The notes below the pieces were generated by a model, which worked only from the letters and a program-made list of their open reading frames with translations, searched no databases and was not told where the DNA came from. Shown here piece by piece: positions 34,963 to 48,658 of a DNA stretch of 64,000 nt. The stretch is taken from NCBI GenBank assembly GCA_027422505.1, contig JAPQWV010000018.1, positions 17,316,001-17,380,000 on the forward strand, in the 5' to 3' direction. A program made the position numbers and the translations under genes. The stretch's first letter is position 1, and every line of letters begins with the position of its first letter. Origin of the DNA: Craterostigma plantagineum. Taxonomy: Eukaryota; Streptophyta; Magnoliopsida; Lamiales; Linderniaceae.

Positions 34963-35640
34963 AATTTGGTAAGAATTTGTTCTTACCGAGATAATAATGA
35001 AAACGATTTCTGGGGTTGGTAAGAAATTGTTCTTACCGGGATAATAGTCGAAAAGGGTTTAAGGGGTTTGATCTGGTGGTCGAGTACGTGATGATGTGCG
35101 GTTGCGGAGGAATTAAATTGAACGACGTTATATTCTGTTTGTATTTGATTATTCTATATTATGGACATTCGTATTCGATTGTTATTTTGAATTTTCCGAC
35201 CACATTAGCCAGGGTTTCCTTGATCCTATCCAATGTGCTCGAGTTTTTGAGAGAAAAAAATACGCTAACTGTGTTTGGATTTAGGAAAAACATGAAGAAA
35301 AGAAAATCGGAGATTTCCATTAGCTTCTCCTTCATTTTCCTCACTAGTATACATGGTTGAAGTTAAAATATGTTTACCTTAAATATAACATTTTTTAAAA
35401 ATCTGCCTCCCATATAAACTTTCATTGGTATATTGTAAAAATTCAGAAACTTTGTAGTGCTTAAAACTTTGTAGTGCTTATAAAATAAATATTTTAACTT
35501 CTAATACGCATATTTTTAAATTAATTATAAATGCTTGATACCCGTGAATTGCACGGGCAATAAACTAGTTAAAATGGAGCTATAGTAATGCTTATTAATA
35601 ATCTTTATCAGACACATTAATTAAAACCATGTTAGTTAGA
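34963..35640 (+). other. UGT 3' flank with two short hairpins
   Basis: Directly after the stop are two copies, 50 bases apart, of a perfect 8-bp-stem inverted repeat (34968-34987 and 35018-35037), followed by AT-rich sequence. No further gene is seen before the Helitron-like end at 35568. Confidence 0.5.
35541..35568 (+). mobile_element. Helitron-type 3' terminus
   Basis: Hairpin CCCGTG-AATTG-CACGGG (35541-35557) is followed seven bases later by CTAG|T (35565-35569), the standard Helitron 3' end. The matching A|TC start was not identified; 35395 (ATCTGCCTCC) is one possibility. A classical Helitron-like start, A|TCTCTACTAATGG, occurs downstream at 35648, with no clear 3' partner. Confidence 0.5.
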
Positions 35641-35814
35641 AATATCATCTCTACTAATGGAAAATTGGAACGTAAAATTTAACTTAAAACATGTCGACTT
35701 TCAACGATAAGAAAATTTGTATGGGCCCACATAAAGTCCAATTTAAAACCAAACCCTCATCTCTCTGTCGGATCGTGGGGCCACCATTAACCAAAGCCGC
35801 AAGACCACCTCGTA

Positions 35815-36360
35815 ATGATCGAAGAAGATAACCCTAAAACAACCACCGCCACGCCGCAAATGTCCTCCCACCACCACCGTCTTCCGCCGCCCGGCGTCAT
35901 CCTCCCTCACCCCACCTCCGTCGCCGATCCAACCGACGCATCCAAGAAGAGATCGAGGTCCCTCACCAAGCCGCCGCCGCCGACGACGACCAAAGACCGC
36001 CACACCAAGGTCGAAGGCCGCGGCCGGCGCGTCAGAATCCCGGCAGTCTGCGCCGCGCGCGTCTTCCAGCTCACGCGCGAGCTCGGCCACCGCTCCGACG
36101 GCGAGACCATCGAGTGGCTCCTCCGCCAAGCCGAGCCCGCAATCATCGCCGCCACCGGGACCGGAACGATCCCGGCCGAGCCCATCTCCACCGCGTGTGG
36201 AGCCGCGACGGAGTCGGCGTCGCCATCTTCTGGACTGGCTGCGGCAGCGGGGTTCTTACCACCTCCGCCGATGGCTTTGGAGTTCTTCGGCCACGGAGGT
36301 TACGGACACATGCCGTTCACGGCGCTGCTGCTACAGCCGGCGACCGTAGACGACGAGTAA
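35815..36360 (+). CDS. class I TCP transcription factor
   Basis: A single-exon gene of 181 residues. The TCP domain spans residues about 60-115. The basic region [20 protein letters not shown] has the four-residue shortening that marks class I (PCF). The helix-loop-helix reads [37 protein letters not shown] nuclear targeting stretch ([10 protein letters not shown]) precedes it. The remainder is Pro/Ala-rich with [16 protein letters not shown] near the end. Class I TCPs bind GGNCCCAC/TGGGCC-type sites and regulate growth and clock genes. Short TCP21/TCP7-like and TCP11/16-like members are the nearest types by length, but I cannot choose between them. The frame is intact and the base composition is GC-rich like other TCP genes. 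The opposite strand is open but shows no family signature. Confidence 0.93.
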   Translation: MIEEDNPKTTTATPQMSSHHHRLPPPGVILPHPTSVADPTDASKKRSRSLTKPPPPTTTKDRHTKVEGRGRRVRIPAVCAARVFQLTRELGHRSDGETIEWLLRQAEPAIIAATGTGTIPAEPISTACGAATESASPSSGLAAAAGFLPPPPMALEFFGHGGYGHMPFTALLLQPATVDDE

Positions 36361-36546
36361 AGAAAGGTATCGCCGGCAAAGATTGAAACTTTTTAAATCT
36401 TTCTATTATATTAGTGAACCTTTTTCTAGTAATGCTAATGAGAATAGAGATACACTTCATTTTGCAGTAAGAATCTCACACACACAAACACATACGCTTT
36501 CACTGTAAGAAAAACACAATCTAATACTTGTCTATATACCCAAGAA

Positions 36547-38452
36547 TCAGCAACTTCTAACCAACTTCGAAACCCAAATTCGCCCGAGCCAATTAGAACC
36601 AACTTCTAACCGTCTCTTACCGTTCTTCGCCACCTCATCAAACCCGTCCCTACTCTTCAAAGACGGTTGAGGTTCGTCCCCGCCGAGCGACAAATACGCC
36701 TCGTAAACTCGGTTAACCATTTCCCTAACTTCGCTCATCTTGGGCCGGGCTTTGGGATGGCCCGACAAGCAACTGTTAGCTACGAGCGATAGCTTGTGGG
36801 CCGATTTCAATGTTTTACCGTCGAGCCGTGGGTCCAATATCTGCTGAAATTTCTTAGGGATCATTTGCTTGACCCAGTCGAGGAGCTTCTGTTCGCCTCT
36901 GGGTCGATTCCTATCCAACGCGGGTCGACCCGTTATGAGCTCGTAGAGAAAGACTCCGTAGCTCCAAACGTCGCTCTTCGAAGTGAGCCGACCCGTGTGC
37001 AAGTATTCGGGGGCGGCGTAGCCCAACGTTCCTACGACCTAGGAGGAAAAAGACACAGACTATCGGCGTGCTTTCATAATGAAGTTTCAGTGTTGGAGCT
37101 TAAACTTTTAAACGTACCGTTTTGGTTCGCGAAATTTGTAAAACAGTTGACTTTTGGTTCATTTACCGACTTTTTTAGGTCAAAGGAACCAAAAAAGAAT
37201 GGTTTTCAAAGTTTAGGAACCACCACGACACATTTAATAGCTGTAGCACCAACAGTGAAACTTCGGTATATTTTAACGTTCACTTTTGAAAATATTGTAA
37301 TAATTGTCAGTGTAAGAGCGAGCGTACCGCCGTCGATACGTGCGTTAGTCCGTCGGAAGGGCCCAATCGTGCAAGCCCGAAATCGGATAGCTTGGCGTTC
37401 CAATGCTCGTCGAGGAGGATGTTCGCAGATTTGAAGTCTCGGAAGATGATTTGGAAATCCATTTCTTCGTGCAGGTAAGTCAGTCCGCGGGCGGCTTCGA
37501 GGGCTATCTTGAGCCTCATGGTCCACGAAAGAGGCGTGGGCGACCTAACCGAGAGATGATCTTCGACGCTTCCGTTCAGCATGTATTCGTACACGAGGAG
37601 CCTTTGGATTCCTCTCTCATCATCCTCGGCGCAGTGCCCGATGAGCTTCACGAGGTTCGGGTGCTCGACGACGCCGAGAACGTTCACTTCCGTGACCCAT
37701 TCCTTGTGGCCCTACAATTAGAAACCTTTAAATTAACCGAAATCGGTGAAAAAAAAATCCTAATTTTGGTCAAAACTTTGACGCGCGACCTACCACGTTC
37801 CAAATAATTCGGGGATAGATCCTACGTTCTTTCTTGATAAAACCCACGGGACGCCAAACTCACAGAGTTGTAATTTAGCGACAATAACTTCCGAAATCGA
37901 AGCAGTATAAGGAAACAATTAGATGTCAGCCGATTGAAAACATCAATTTTAGTAGAATTCAGCGTCGTTATATTACAACTCCGTAAGTTGGGTGTCCTGA
38001 AACTGCCACTCGCCGGCATACTGGTCAAGCAAAAAAAGGAGACCAAAACTCACCTGCAATCCTCTTTTCCCGAGCTGCTTGACGGCCACGTTGATCCTCT
38101 TCGACGGGTCTTCGGAGCTTCTGATGATTCCCTTATAAACGCACCCAAAACCGCCTTCGCCGAGCTTTGCAGTGTGGCTGAAGTTCTTCGTCACTTGCCT
38201 CAGCTCGGCAAAGGCGAAGACTCTAAGGTTGCTCGGCTTTTCGGACAAGTCCTCGGGTGGATAATGACTCCTCGCCCGGGACTCGACGCTCGTGTCTGAA
38301 GCGTTCTGGGAATTGAACCCCGATTCGAACGGCCTTAAATCGCGGTCGGAGAAGGACAAGTTGGACGAACTGGGCCCCACCGTAGGCGTAGGCGTCTTAG
38401 GTTCTTTTTCCTTCTTGTTATCTCCGTTGTAATAGAATCGAAAACACTTCAT
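36547..38452 (-). CDS. receptor-like cytoplasmic kinase, RLCK-VII (PCRK1/PBL-like)
   Basis: Three exons, 38452-38054, 37711-37328 and 37038-36547, give 424 residues. The N-terminus MKCFRFYYN has a Cys3 suited to S-acylation rather than Gly2. Kinase landmarks are the Gly loop [16 protein letters not shown], the HRD-equivalent [11 protein letters not shown] (F in place of H, as in PCRK-type kinases), [30 protein letters not shown] and [21 protein letters not shown]. The segment [18 protein letters not shown] is characteristic of PBL34-36/PCRK relatives, which act below immune receptors at the plasma membrane. The C-terminus has [20 protein letters not shown]. No breaks are seen, and all introns are GT-AG. 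The substrate is unknown. Confidence 0.92.
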
Positions 38453-39432
38453 TTCGAAGTGGTTACTATACTACCATTCGCTAGATCTCAGTAAACTTGG
38501 AAAAAAGAAGAAAAGAAAAGCGCCACAGTAGCTGAGAATTTCATTCTTAAGGCAGTGCTTTGCTATCCAAAACGATGATATTCGTACCAATCATTAGCTA
38601 GTGAATCAGATCACAGATCTATGAACTATAAATCAGCTAGGCTTTACCTTTGTCTCAATCACCGCACTCTTCGGTCTTTAACCACCAAAAGGGAACATTA
38701 AATGAAAGGGAAAGTATATCAAATGATTCACAGCCCTACGACGACTTTTGCAAGAATATAGCTTAGACACGGAAGCAATCGATACGATTGTTGAAAGAAG
38801 AATCGCAAATGGGAAAAATTTTAGCTGGCAACTAACAAAATGATGCTGTACTGTAGTATTGATTGCACGCCAGGGCAGGCACTTTCTTTGTTTTTCTTCT
38901 TTAGATAATGAATGTATAAAAGAGAATGAGAAACAACTACGCACAATAGCGGAAACAGCAGTAACGCTTTTTAAGGGGCAAGTGTGAAGGCAGCGAAGAG
39001 ATGAGATTGACTCTTTGAGGGGAGGATAAAGTCCAAGTCTTCTGTGGTCTTTGCTTGAATTGGTCAACATTTGGGGGTTTTATAAGAAAGAGGTATTTTC
39101 ATAGTGGTGTTTTGTAATATAATGGTTTTTATATCATTTTTTTTTGTATTGATGTCAAATTTCGATATCAACCATTGTTAAAAACTCTCAAGAACAAACG
39201 CTGTCAAGACAACTAAGATACACGCAGTAACTTACATAACGCAAAAATGGTACAAAATATGCAACTTAGCACGCAATTATTCAAAATCTCTCTGGCTCTC
39301 ATTGTAGCAAAACCAATGGGAGGAGAATTGTTGCACAAAATAGGAGAGACAACAAAAATAATGTTCTAAGCAAATCAAAATCCCACAGAGGTTAGGATGG
39401 ATAAAAAGCGAAATAAAACAGTAAAAACTCAA
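38453..39432. other. kinase 5' leader and promoter, adenosine kinase 3' flank
   Basis: No protein gene is supported. The kinase promoter and 5' UTR should lie at 38453-39070, where T/C-rich and GGTAAAG-like sites suggest a leader intron. 39070-39432 is the space shared with the downstream end of adenosine kinase. Confidence 0.35.
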
Positions 39433-41925
<2,493 letters not shown>

Positions 41926-42177
41926 TCAAGTATTATCTCGATTGGAATGAGCTAATGAGTTGTGTGTGGCAGTGGCAGCTGCTGCGTTTATAGAAAAGAA
42001 GTGCAATATAATTTTACTGAAATTAAAAATAAAAATAGATAATAAAAAACTAGTAAATTTCGGCCCATCACCATCGGGCGATTACAAATTTTGCGGCCTT
42101 TATCATTAAAAAATGAGAATTATGAAGTGCTTACTTCTTAGTAAGGGTGGGCGATACAGTCTAAGCTTAAGATAGTA

Positions 42178-43346
42178 ATGGGAAGAGGAAAGAGGCGGCA
42201 AATTGCGATGGTGATCTTAGGAGTATTGATGGTGGTGAGCATCGCGCTTAACTTCAGGCTATGGAACATCGATTACCGCATCTCTTCGAATGATGCGGAG
42301 ATTCTGAGGTTTGTTGCCCTTTGTTGTTGGCTGCTTATTAGACTTGATCGACGTTTCATTTTTCTTTCTTCGAATGATTTTGTTGTAGGAGAGAGTTTGA
42401 CCTAGCTAACAGAGAAGCTATGGATGAATCTGCAGAGTGGAGAAGGAGATATGATTTGGAGCTGGAGAAATCTGCTCACTGCTTTGAGGAACTTGAGATT
42501 GTAAGTTGCTTTTGTCATTGTGTTCCTTTGATCAACATTTGATGTCAATGACTATTGACTAGACTGGTGACTCCAGCAAACTAGGAATTTGAATATTACT
42601 TCTGATGACAAATTTCTACTCGGGGTTTTGTAAATCTTACAGGATTTGAAAATTACACCACATTTTACCCATGGATGATAAAAATGTGATCAGCTTTTTG
42701 GGGAAAGCCCAGAGTGGATTGATATCTTTTGCTATACCACTAATCAATCTTAGAAATGATTCGAGGTTCAATTGACTGGATTATATAGTGTTAAGACCCT
42801 TGTTCGAATTTTCGTTGGGTACGATTCAACATTTGTGATCAGTTCTAGCTTCGATCGGTATAGAGTTGGTTGATTTGTGTATATGATGCTTCCACTTCCA
42901 ATATGACTTGTGAACTTGTTTACCGATTTCTAACAGAAGTGAATTGATTATTTGCTAAATCAGTTTGCTGTCCAAAGCATGCTGCAATGTCTGTAATTTC
43001 GATCTCTTTCATTTGTAAAGAGTCCTATGTTTTTCCTTATATTCCTTTTTTCATACACAACAGTAACCTCAACTTATGTCTTTGCCTGCTTAGGTAAGGA
43101 AATCGTTAGGGGATAGATCGAAAGTCGCTACAGATATGAGCAAGATCGAAAAGGTACGTACGTGCTCGTCCACGAATGCAAAGTAATTCTCTGTTCCGTT
43201 TCGGCTACGGTGTTAGCAATCATTCATTTACGATGAATCTGTTCGAAACTTCCCAGGAAAACAAGAATCTGCTCGAAAAGATCGAGTCTTTGAAACAACA
43301 ACTTCAAGCCGAGCAAGTGCGATGCAGAACAAGACGTAATCTGTAG
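42178..43346 (+). CDS. small single-pass membrane protein with coiled coil, unknown
   Basis: I do not recognise a named family. Four exons, 42178-42308, 42389-42500, 43094-43153 and 43257-43346, join in frame to 130 residues. Residues about 8-30 (IAMVILGVLMVVSIALNFRL) form one membrane helix after a basic start (MGRGKRRQ), suggesting N-in topology. The rest is charged and heptad-like (LANREAMDESAEWRRRY, LELEKSAHCFEELEI, IEKENKNLLEKIESLKQQLQ), a predicted coiled coil, ending CRTRRNL. All splice sites are GT-AG. It is transcribed away from ADK, sharing a roughly 300-base promoter interval. Confidence 0.75.
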
Positions 43347-44053
43347 TTCTATTGTATCATATTACAAAATATCTTAGGAGCCTTTCATGTACACTTTAGG
43401 ATGTTCATAGCACATCTTAACACGGGTTTCGCCTTTGCCCGAACTATTTTTCTGAACCGAATTAATCTTTCGTTTGTTTGTAATTGGAACTCACATGTTC
43501 TTTTTTTTTTTCCGTGCCAAGAGTTGTAAATCTCATAATACGACTAAGTTCAATCTTAAGCGAATCTAATTCTCAAAAATCGAATCAACATGGCATGTGT
43601 CTCAAGTGAGATCGAAGCCATTACATCCATATGAAGATATTATGTGATGTGGAAGATTAATGAAAGATTTTGAACGACGGGTCCTTCCTAACAAATCAAT
43701 TGGGAGTATGAGAAGAAGACCGATTATATATATATATGGCTCGAAGAGCTTGAGACCAATTGGAAATATGAGGAGAAGACCATTTATATATATGCTGGCT
43801 CGAAGAGCATGAATTAAGCTTGAGACCAATTGGAAATATGAGGAGAAGACCATTTATATATATACTGGCTCGAAGAGCATTGAATTAGTCGACGTGTAAC
43901 CAACCCCAATTTTATAATCTCGAGATTGTTTGATTGTGGGTGAGCGCCCAATTAGTAAAGCCCGCGATATGCTGGGACATCGTTACAATACACCCAATTC
44001 CCCAAAACGAAACGCAGGGTTCGATCAGAAAAAGCCCTAAGCCTTCTAATTCG
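43347..44053. repeat. intergenic with a three-copy tandem repeat
   Basis: About 59- and 70-base spaced copies of a unit reading GACCAATTGGAAATATGAGG then AGAAGACC(A/G)TTTATATATA then GGCTCGAAGAGC lie at about 43695-43885. Unit ends are at 43741, 43800 and 43870. Otherwise nothing coding; the right part is the leader of the next small gene. Confidence 0.65.
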
Positions 44054-44532
44054 ATGAAGTTCAAACCGCCATCAAAGAGGAAGAAGCTCGATCCTCAGCA
44101 ACAGTCCTTCAGGTAAGACTCAATACAATTGATCGACTGCTTTTTGAAATCACAACTTCTATTCGCTTTTAGTTCCTACCGTTTGAGAAATGCCTCCGTT
44201 GCTGGTCGATCGATTTCAGCTCGCTTCTTCACAGCAGCACTGCACCTGACCCTCGCGATGCAGAGAGGAGAGACGCCGCCGTCGTGGCGCTAATCGGGAA
44301 ACAACCAACGCCGGTGAGCGACGATCTGATTTCTAAGAGTACGGCGTCGTTTGAGAAACGTGTGGATTGATTTGATTATCTGTAGGCTGTAGCGCAGGTT
44401 CGCCAGGCTCGTGATGCTGCTCTAGCGCAAGCACGGCAAGAAGGCTGCACGGGGAACTACAGATTGTTCGATTCTCCGTATGGGAATTACCTCGTCCCTG
44501 TAATTCCCACCAAGGCTGAGCTCGGCGGATGA
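44054..44532 (+). CDS. small conserved-looking nuclear-type protein, unknown
   Basis: Not recognised. Three exons, 44054-44112, 44220-44313 and 44386-44532, join in frame to 99 residues. The start is very basic (MKFKPPSKRKKLD), resembling a nuclear signal. An Ala/Arg/Gln-rich helical stretch follows (DPRDAERRDAAVVALIGKQ, VAQVRQARDAALAQARQEG). The C-terminus GNYRLFDSPYGNYLVPVIPT then KAELGG looks structured. GT-AG borders and exact frame continuity support a real gene. Function cannot be assigned. Confidence 0.65.
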
Positions 44533-45021
44533 TGGCTCTAGTCTTTCTTCTTCTGTGAAGACGACGACACTGGCGATTGTAATTTGGCGTTTAATTTTGC
44601 TAAACCGATCTCAGTATTGGGCCTAGGCCCAGTTGTTTGGGCCACGTGGTCCAGTAACCGATCAGACGTCTCGATATAAGTCAAAGTCAACGGTTTTATT
44701 TTAAATTTCCTCTTTAGCTTCGCTGTGTAGAAAGTGAAAGTCACTACAGCATCACCATGTATAGAAACAGATCAAGCAAACGAAAAGATTACGAAGTGAA
44801 GATTCTATTCTATCTACAGAGCTAAGATCTCTTGCATTTTCTTATTCTAAAGCAAAAAATGAGACCTCAAGACATGAATTCACGAGCAGCCTTGAAGCCT
44901 TCCCCACCGTTGAAGACGACGGCCACCATACATGAGCTTGTGGAATCTGGCGATCTCAGAGGCGTCAAGAGATTACTTCGTCAGAAGCCCTTTCTTCTTA
45001 ATAAGAGAATCCTCCCCGTAA

Positions 45022-45024
<3 letters not shown>

Positions 45025-45059
<35 letters not shown>
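45025..45059. repeat. TA microsatellite
   Basis: A run of about 17 TA dinucleotides just inside the first intron of the ankyrin/AAA gene. Confidence 0.9.
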
Positions 45060-45062
<3 letters not shown>

Positions 45063-45117
45063 AATCTGAAGGCGGTCCCGTACACAATGGATGTAAAAAC
45101 ACTAAGTTATATACTGA

Positions 45118-45850
45118 TGTTGGACGAGATGTCGGGCTAACACTCAATCTCACTTTTAAACGCACAGCGGAAATGATAGTAACTTAGTAGTAAAACGAAA
45201 CGAACACGAGCAGCTATTTTATGCAGCAAGTCAAATAACTTGCTGCGCACCTCAAGAGGCAAAAATCCACTATAAAGATGGATTACAAACTATCAACAAA
45301 GATAGTCAAAACTAAGTCTCGCACAACCTACGAACCAAAAATGATTCAGCAATATAAAGGATCTCTCGACCTTCAAAGCTAGACTTAAAACAGAAAACTC
45401 TCTTAAAAGAATGATCTTGCTCAAATGATCTGCTATTCGCTCGTTGTAAAAACCCCTACTCCAAATGGTTAAGTGAAGTCCCTTTTATAGGTCTTCGACT
45501 TAGGGGCAACTTCACCCAACGACTTGGCAGACTCCCACAACGTCCACTAACGTCCACTAAGTGTGTTTGGACAGTTGGTGACCGTTGGAACTCAACTTGG
45601 TCAGCTCCAAGCACTCTGTCTTCACTTGCTCTCCAAGCTTCCTATTTTTAGCATCCTCTCTTCCGATTTTTGCTCTAGCTTATCCACACTTCTTCCACGC
45701 GGTTTGATCCGTTCCATTCCTTGAATAAGTCCTACACAACACTACAAAAAATACCACGTCATTAGTTAAATTAGTTTTGGGCATGAAAGATAAAACTGAA
45801 TAAGGGAACATTCTCGGCCAACAAATGTTGACTAGAATGTTACCCCAACA
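45118..45850 (-). mobile_element. probable solo LTR in ankyrin/AAA intron 1
   Basis: Bounded by TGTTGGACG (45118) and CCCCAACA (45850), i.e. TG...CA on either strand. Read on the minus strand it has TATAAAAGGGAC (45492-45481) about 370 bases before the end and a leader-like tail, as an LTR promoter would. No 5-bp target duplication was found, and no internal retroelement sequence is present. Confidence 0.45.
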
Positions 45851-48291
45851 TTTCCAAAGCTGAATGCTCAACATTAACACAATCGATGCATTGGCGTAAT
45901 AAAAACTCGGGATTCGAAGAGTCGTTTTGATTTTATACATTCGCAGAGCTTAGAGACGCCGCTGCACATCTGCGTGGTTCACAACAGGGTTAAGATATTG
46001 GAGCATCTGCTCGATAACTGGGATCGAGGCGTAGAATTGGAGCTCCAAGCGAAGAACGCCGTACGTACTTACAAAAATAACGATTGGTTATATGTTATTG
46101 CATTGTTGTGGTAAAGTTTCGAGCTTTGTTTTTTCTTTCGCGAAAACGATTTCATAGCTATGTGAGACGCCTCTGCACGTGACTTCCAAGAACGGATTCG
46201 ATGAGGGGGTAAGGTTGCTCCTTGAATCCCGGGCAGACATCGAAGCCAGGGACAATGTACTGTGTTTCTATCTTTTGGTCTGTTTTTCTTCTCTTTATTG
46301 ATCTTATAGATCGATCAGTTTTATTACGTTGTGAGTTTCTCTCGACTATATGCAGAATTATGTGACACCTCTGCACCTGGCGGTTCGTTATGCGGTGCGG
46401 ACGGGTGATAACTCTACGGTGAAGGCATTGTTGGAAAACGACGCCGACCGTTCTGCTGTAGACGAAGTATATAAGCATCATCATTTTCGCTGTCATTCGT
46501 ATTGATTTTGAGTTTTTATTGCGATTATCCTCCGTTTTTATAGGACGGTATGATGCCCTTTGACTATCTTCCAAAGGATTCGCAAAACGATGAATTGGCA
46601 AAACTTTTAGATGAAGAGGATGAGGAAAGTACGGGTGACGGCGACGAGGATGGAGAAAGCGGTCGTTATGGGACTGAAGACGAAAAACTCAACGAGGCAA
46701 AAAGCGATAGCGGTGATGTGACGGATGATTATAACCGATCTGACGACGGCGATAGAAGTAATGAAATCGACGTGGAAAGAAAGCTCAAAGAGTTTGAGGA
46801 GGAACTGGCAAAGATAGTCGGGCTAGGCGGGTTGAAAACGCAGCTACGTAGATGGGCCAAGGGCATGATCTTGGACGAGAAGCGTCGGGCCACGGGGATC
46901 GATCTCGGGCCGAGGAAACGACCCCACATGGCCTTTCTCGGGAATCCCGGGACGGGTATTGAAGATTACTTGTAGGGTGTTTTTCGTCGTTTTTCATAAT
47001 TTTTATTTGTGGTGCGATGTCGATTCAGGTAAGACGACTGTCGCGCGGATCTTGGGACAACTGCTGTGTTCGGTTGGGGTGCTGTCGGAAAAAAAGGTGA
47101 CTGAAGTCCAGCGTACGGACTTGATCGGATAATACATAGGTCAAACTGGACCAAGGACTAGAGCAAAGGTACATATGTGAAAATAACCTATGAAGTATTC
47201 GACGAATTAAACTTATTTTGTTCGGCATGCATTGCGGTGCGGAGTAACTGAAATTTTAGTCGTGTGACTTTCACGAAATTCACTTTTTAGCCATCTACCT
47301 TGTCCTTGTCCAAAATAGTCCTGCAACAATCACGAAATTCGTTTTCGTTCTATAAATTGTCCATTTCGTGAGAGTTGCAGCACAGAATTTTTAGTTACTT
47401 CGAAACATACCGGACTCTAGCTTTGGACATGGACAAGTTAGAGGATGAAAAGCGAGTTTTGTAAAAGCGGACAACTTTTGAGCGGTCGTGACCATGTCGT
47501 TAGAAAGCATAATTATACATATGCTCTTAGATCGAAGAGGCCATGGGCGGGATTTGTTCGTGGACGAAGCATACCGATTGGTTCCAGACACAAAAAGCTC
47601 CCCCGGCTCGTTGGACTACGGCGTGGAGGCCCTGGAAGAGATCATGTCGGTCCTAGAAGATGGGGACGTAGTCGTAATCTTCGCGGGCTACACGGAGCCC
47701 ATGAGGCGCGTGCTCGCCTCGAACCCAGGGTTCTGCAGGCGGGTCGCCCACTCCTTGCAGTTCGACGACTTCACGTCGAGGATTTGGCGGAGATGTTGAT
47801 GCTCAAGATGTCCAAACAGGACAAGAGGAGTCGGTTATACGGTTTTAAGCTCCACGAGTCGTGTAATTACGAGAACGTCCTTAGGGTGATTGAGGAAAAC
47901 TCGAGCCGAGAGCTTAGGAGCAAGATGAACGGGGGATTGGTTGATCATATGCTAAACAATGCGAGGGAGAGCTTGGACTCGAGACTGAGCACGGAGTCGA
48001 AGGGCGACGAGCTCTTCACGATCGTGCTCGGGGATTTGGAGGCGGGGCTCCGCATGTTGGCCGAGAGGACGAACCTTGCGTGAGTTTTGACTCGAGAACG
48101 TACTTATTTCGTTTTCTTCGTGTGTCGTTTTACTTTGTCGACATTCGCAATTGCCGTACGGCGCAGTAAAATAACCAAGAAACCTAGTGGGTTTTTTTTT
48201 ACTATCGCAGTCTATGTGGATTTGGGAGTAGGGTTGCAAACGAACCGAATCGAATCGAATATCATAATATTCAATTTGTTTTCAAGTATTC

Positions 48292-48658
48292 TGTAAGATC
48301 CCAACCTAATTAAGGTGGTTTCTTACAGGATTTTAATCGAACACTTGGCGTTCGTTGTTTTAAATCCGAGAAAAGTAGAGAAATGAAGATCGAAGGACGA
48401 TCGAAGGGGGAGAGATAGATTGAGATAGAGAGGGAGACAGAGATAGAGCTGAGAGAGATCGTGAGAGAGACAGAGAGACACAGCGAGAAGAGAGACTTGA
48501 AGAAGATAGATAGTTAATTCATATTTGCTTAATCATCCATACGTTCCACTTACAATATATAAAAGCAATTAGAAGTAAAATGCATAATGGGCTAAGTAAA
48601 CCTATGGGCCAAGCCCAACCCATATGGGCCCATTCTCCTCTTGACTCGGGTCCTGACA
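48292..48658 (-). repeat. 3' LTR of element X
   Basis: 367 bp. Contains a GA/CT-rich leader and the words ACGATCGAAGG, related to the motif repeated in the interior. Confidence 0.9.

Larger units (their letters stand above)
44859..48083 (+). pseudogene. ankyrin-repeat/CbxX-type AAA protein, damaged
   Basis: The layout matches the plant ankyrin-AAA family (Arabidopsis At3g24530 type). Exons are 44859-45017, 45947-46060, 46158-46256, 46356-46466, 46544-46955, 47029-47168 and about 47510-48083. Ankyrin repeats read ETPLHICVVHNRVKILEHLL, ETPLHVTSKNGFDEGVRLLL and VTPLHLAVRYA. An acidic linker is followed by the CbxX AAA domain. Walker A GNPGTG/KTTVARILG spans an intron; Walker B reads LFVDEAYRL. 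Damage: TAA at 47130 in place of Glu (DLIG*YIGQTG), one base lost before LFVDEAYR (about 47552), and another before EDLAEML (about 47780). Without correction only the ankyrin and Walker A part is translated. The first intron carries a probable LTR. Confidence 0.82.

Noticed and set aside
35743..36386. Long frames on the opposite strand and in the third frame of the TCP gene
   Set aside because: High GC removes stop codons. The TCP domain is in the 35815 frame and the others have no recognisable domain.
36796..37807. Plus-strand frames across the RLCK kinase exons
   Set aside because: They cross the kinase introns and are antisense to clear kinase motifs; shadows.
47445..48083. A 212-residue frame proposed as its own gene
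   Set aside because: Its second half is the CbxX domain in frame but its first half is out of frame with the conserved LFVDEAYRL region. It is the frameshifted 3' exon of the ankyrin/AAA pseudogene.
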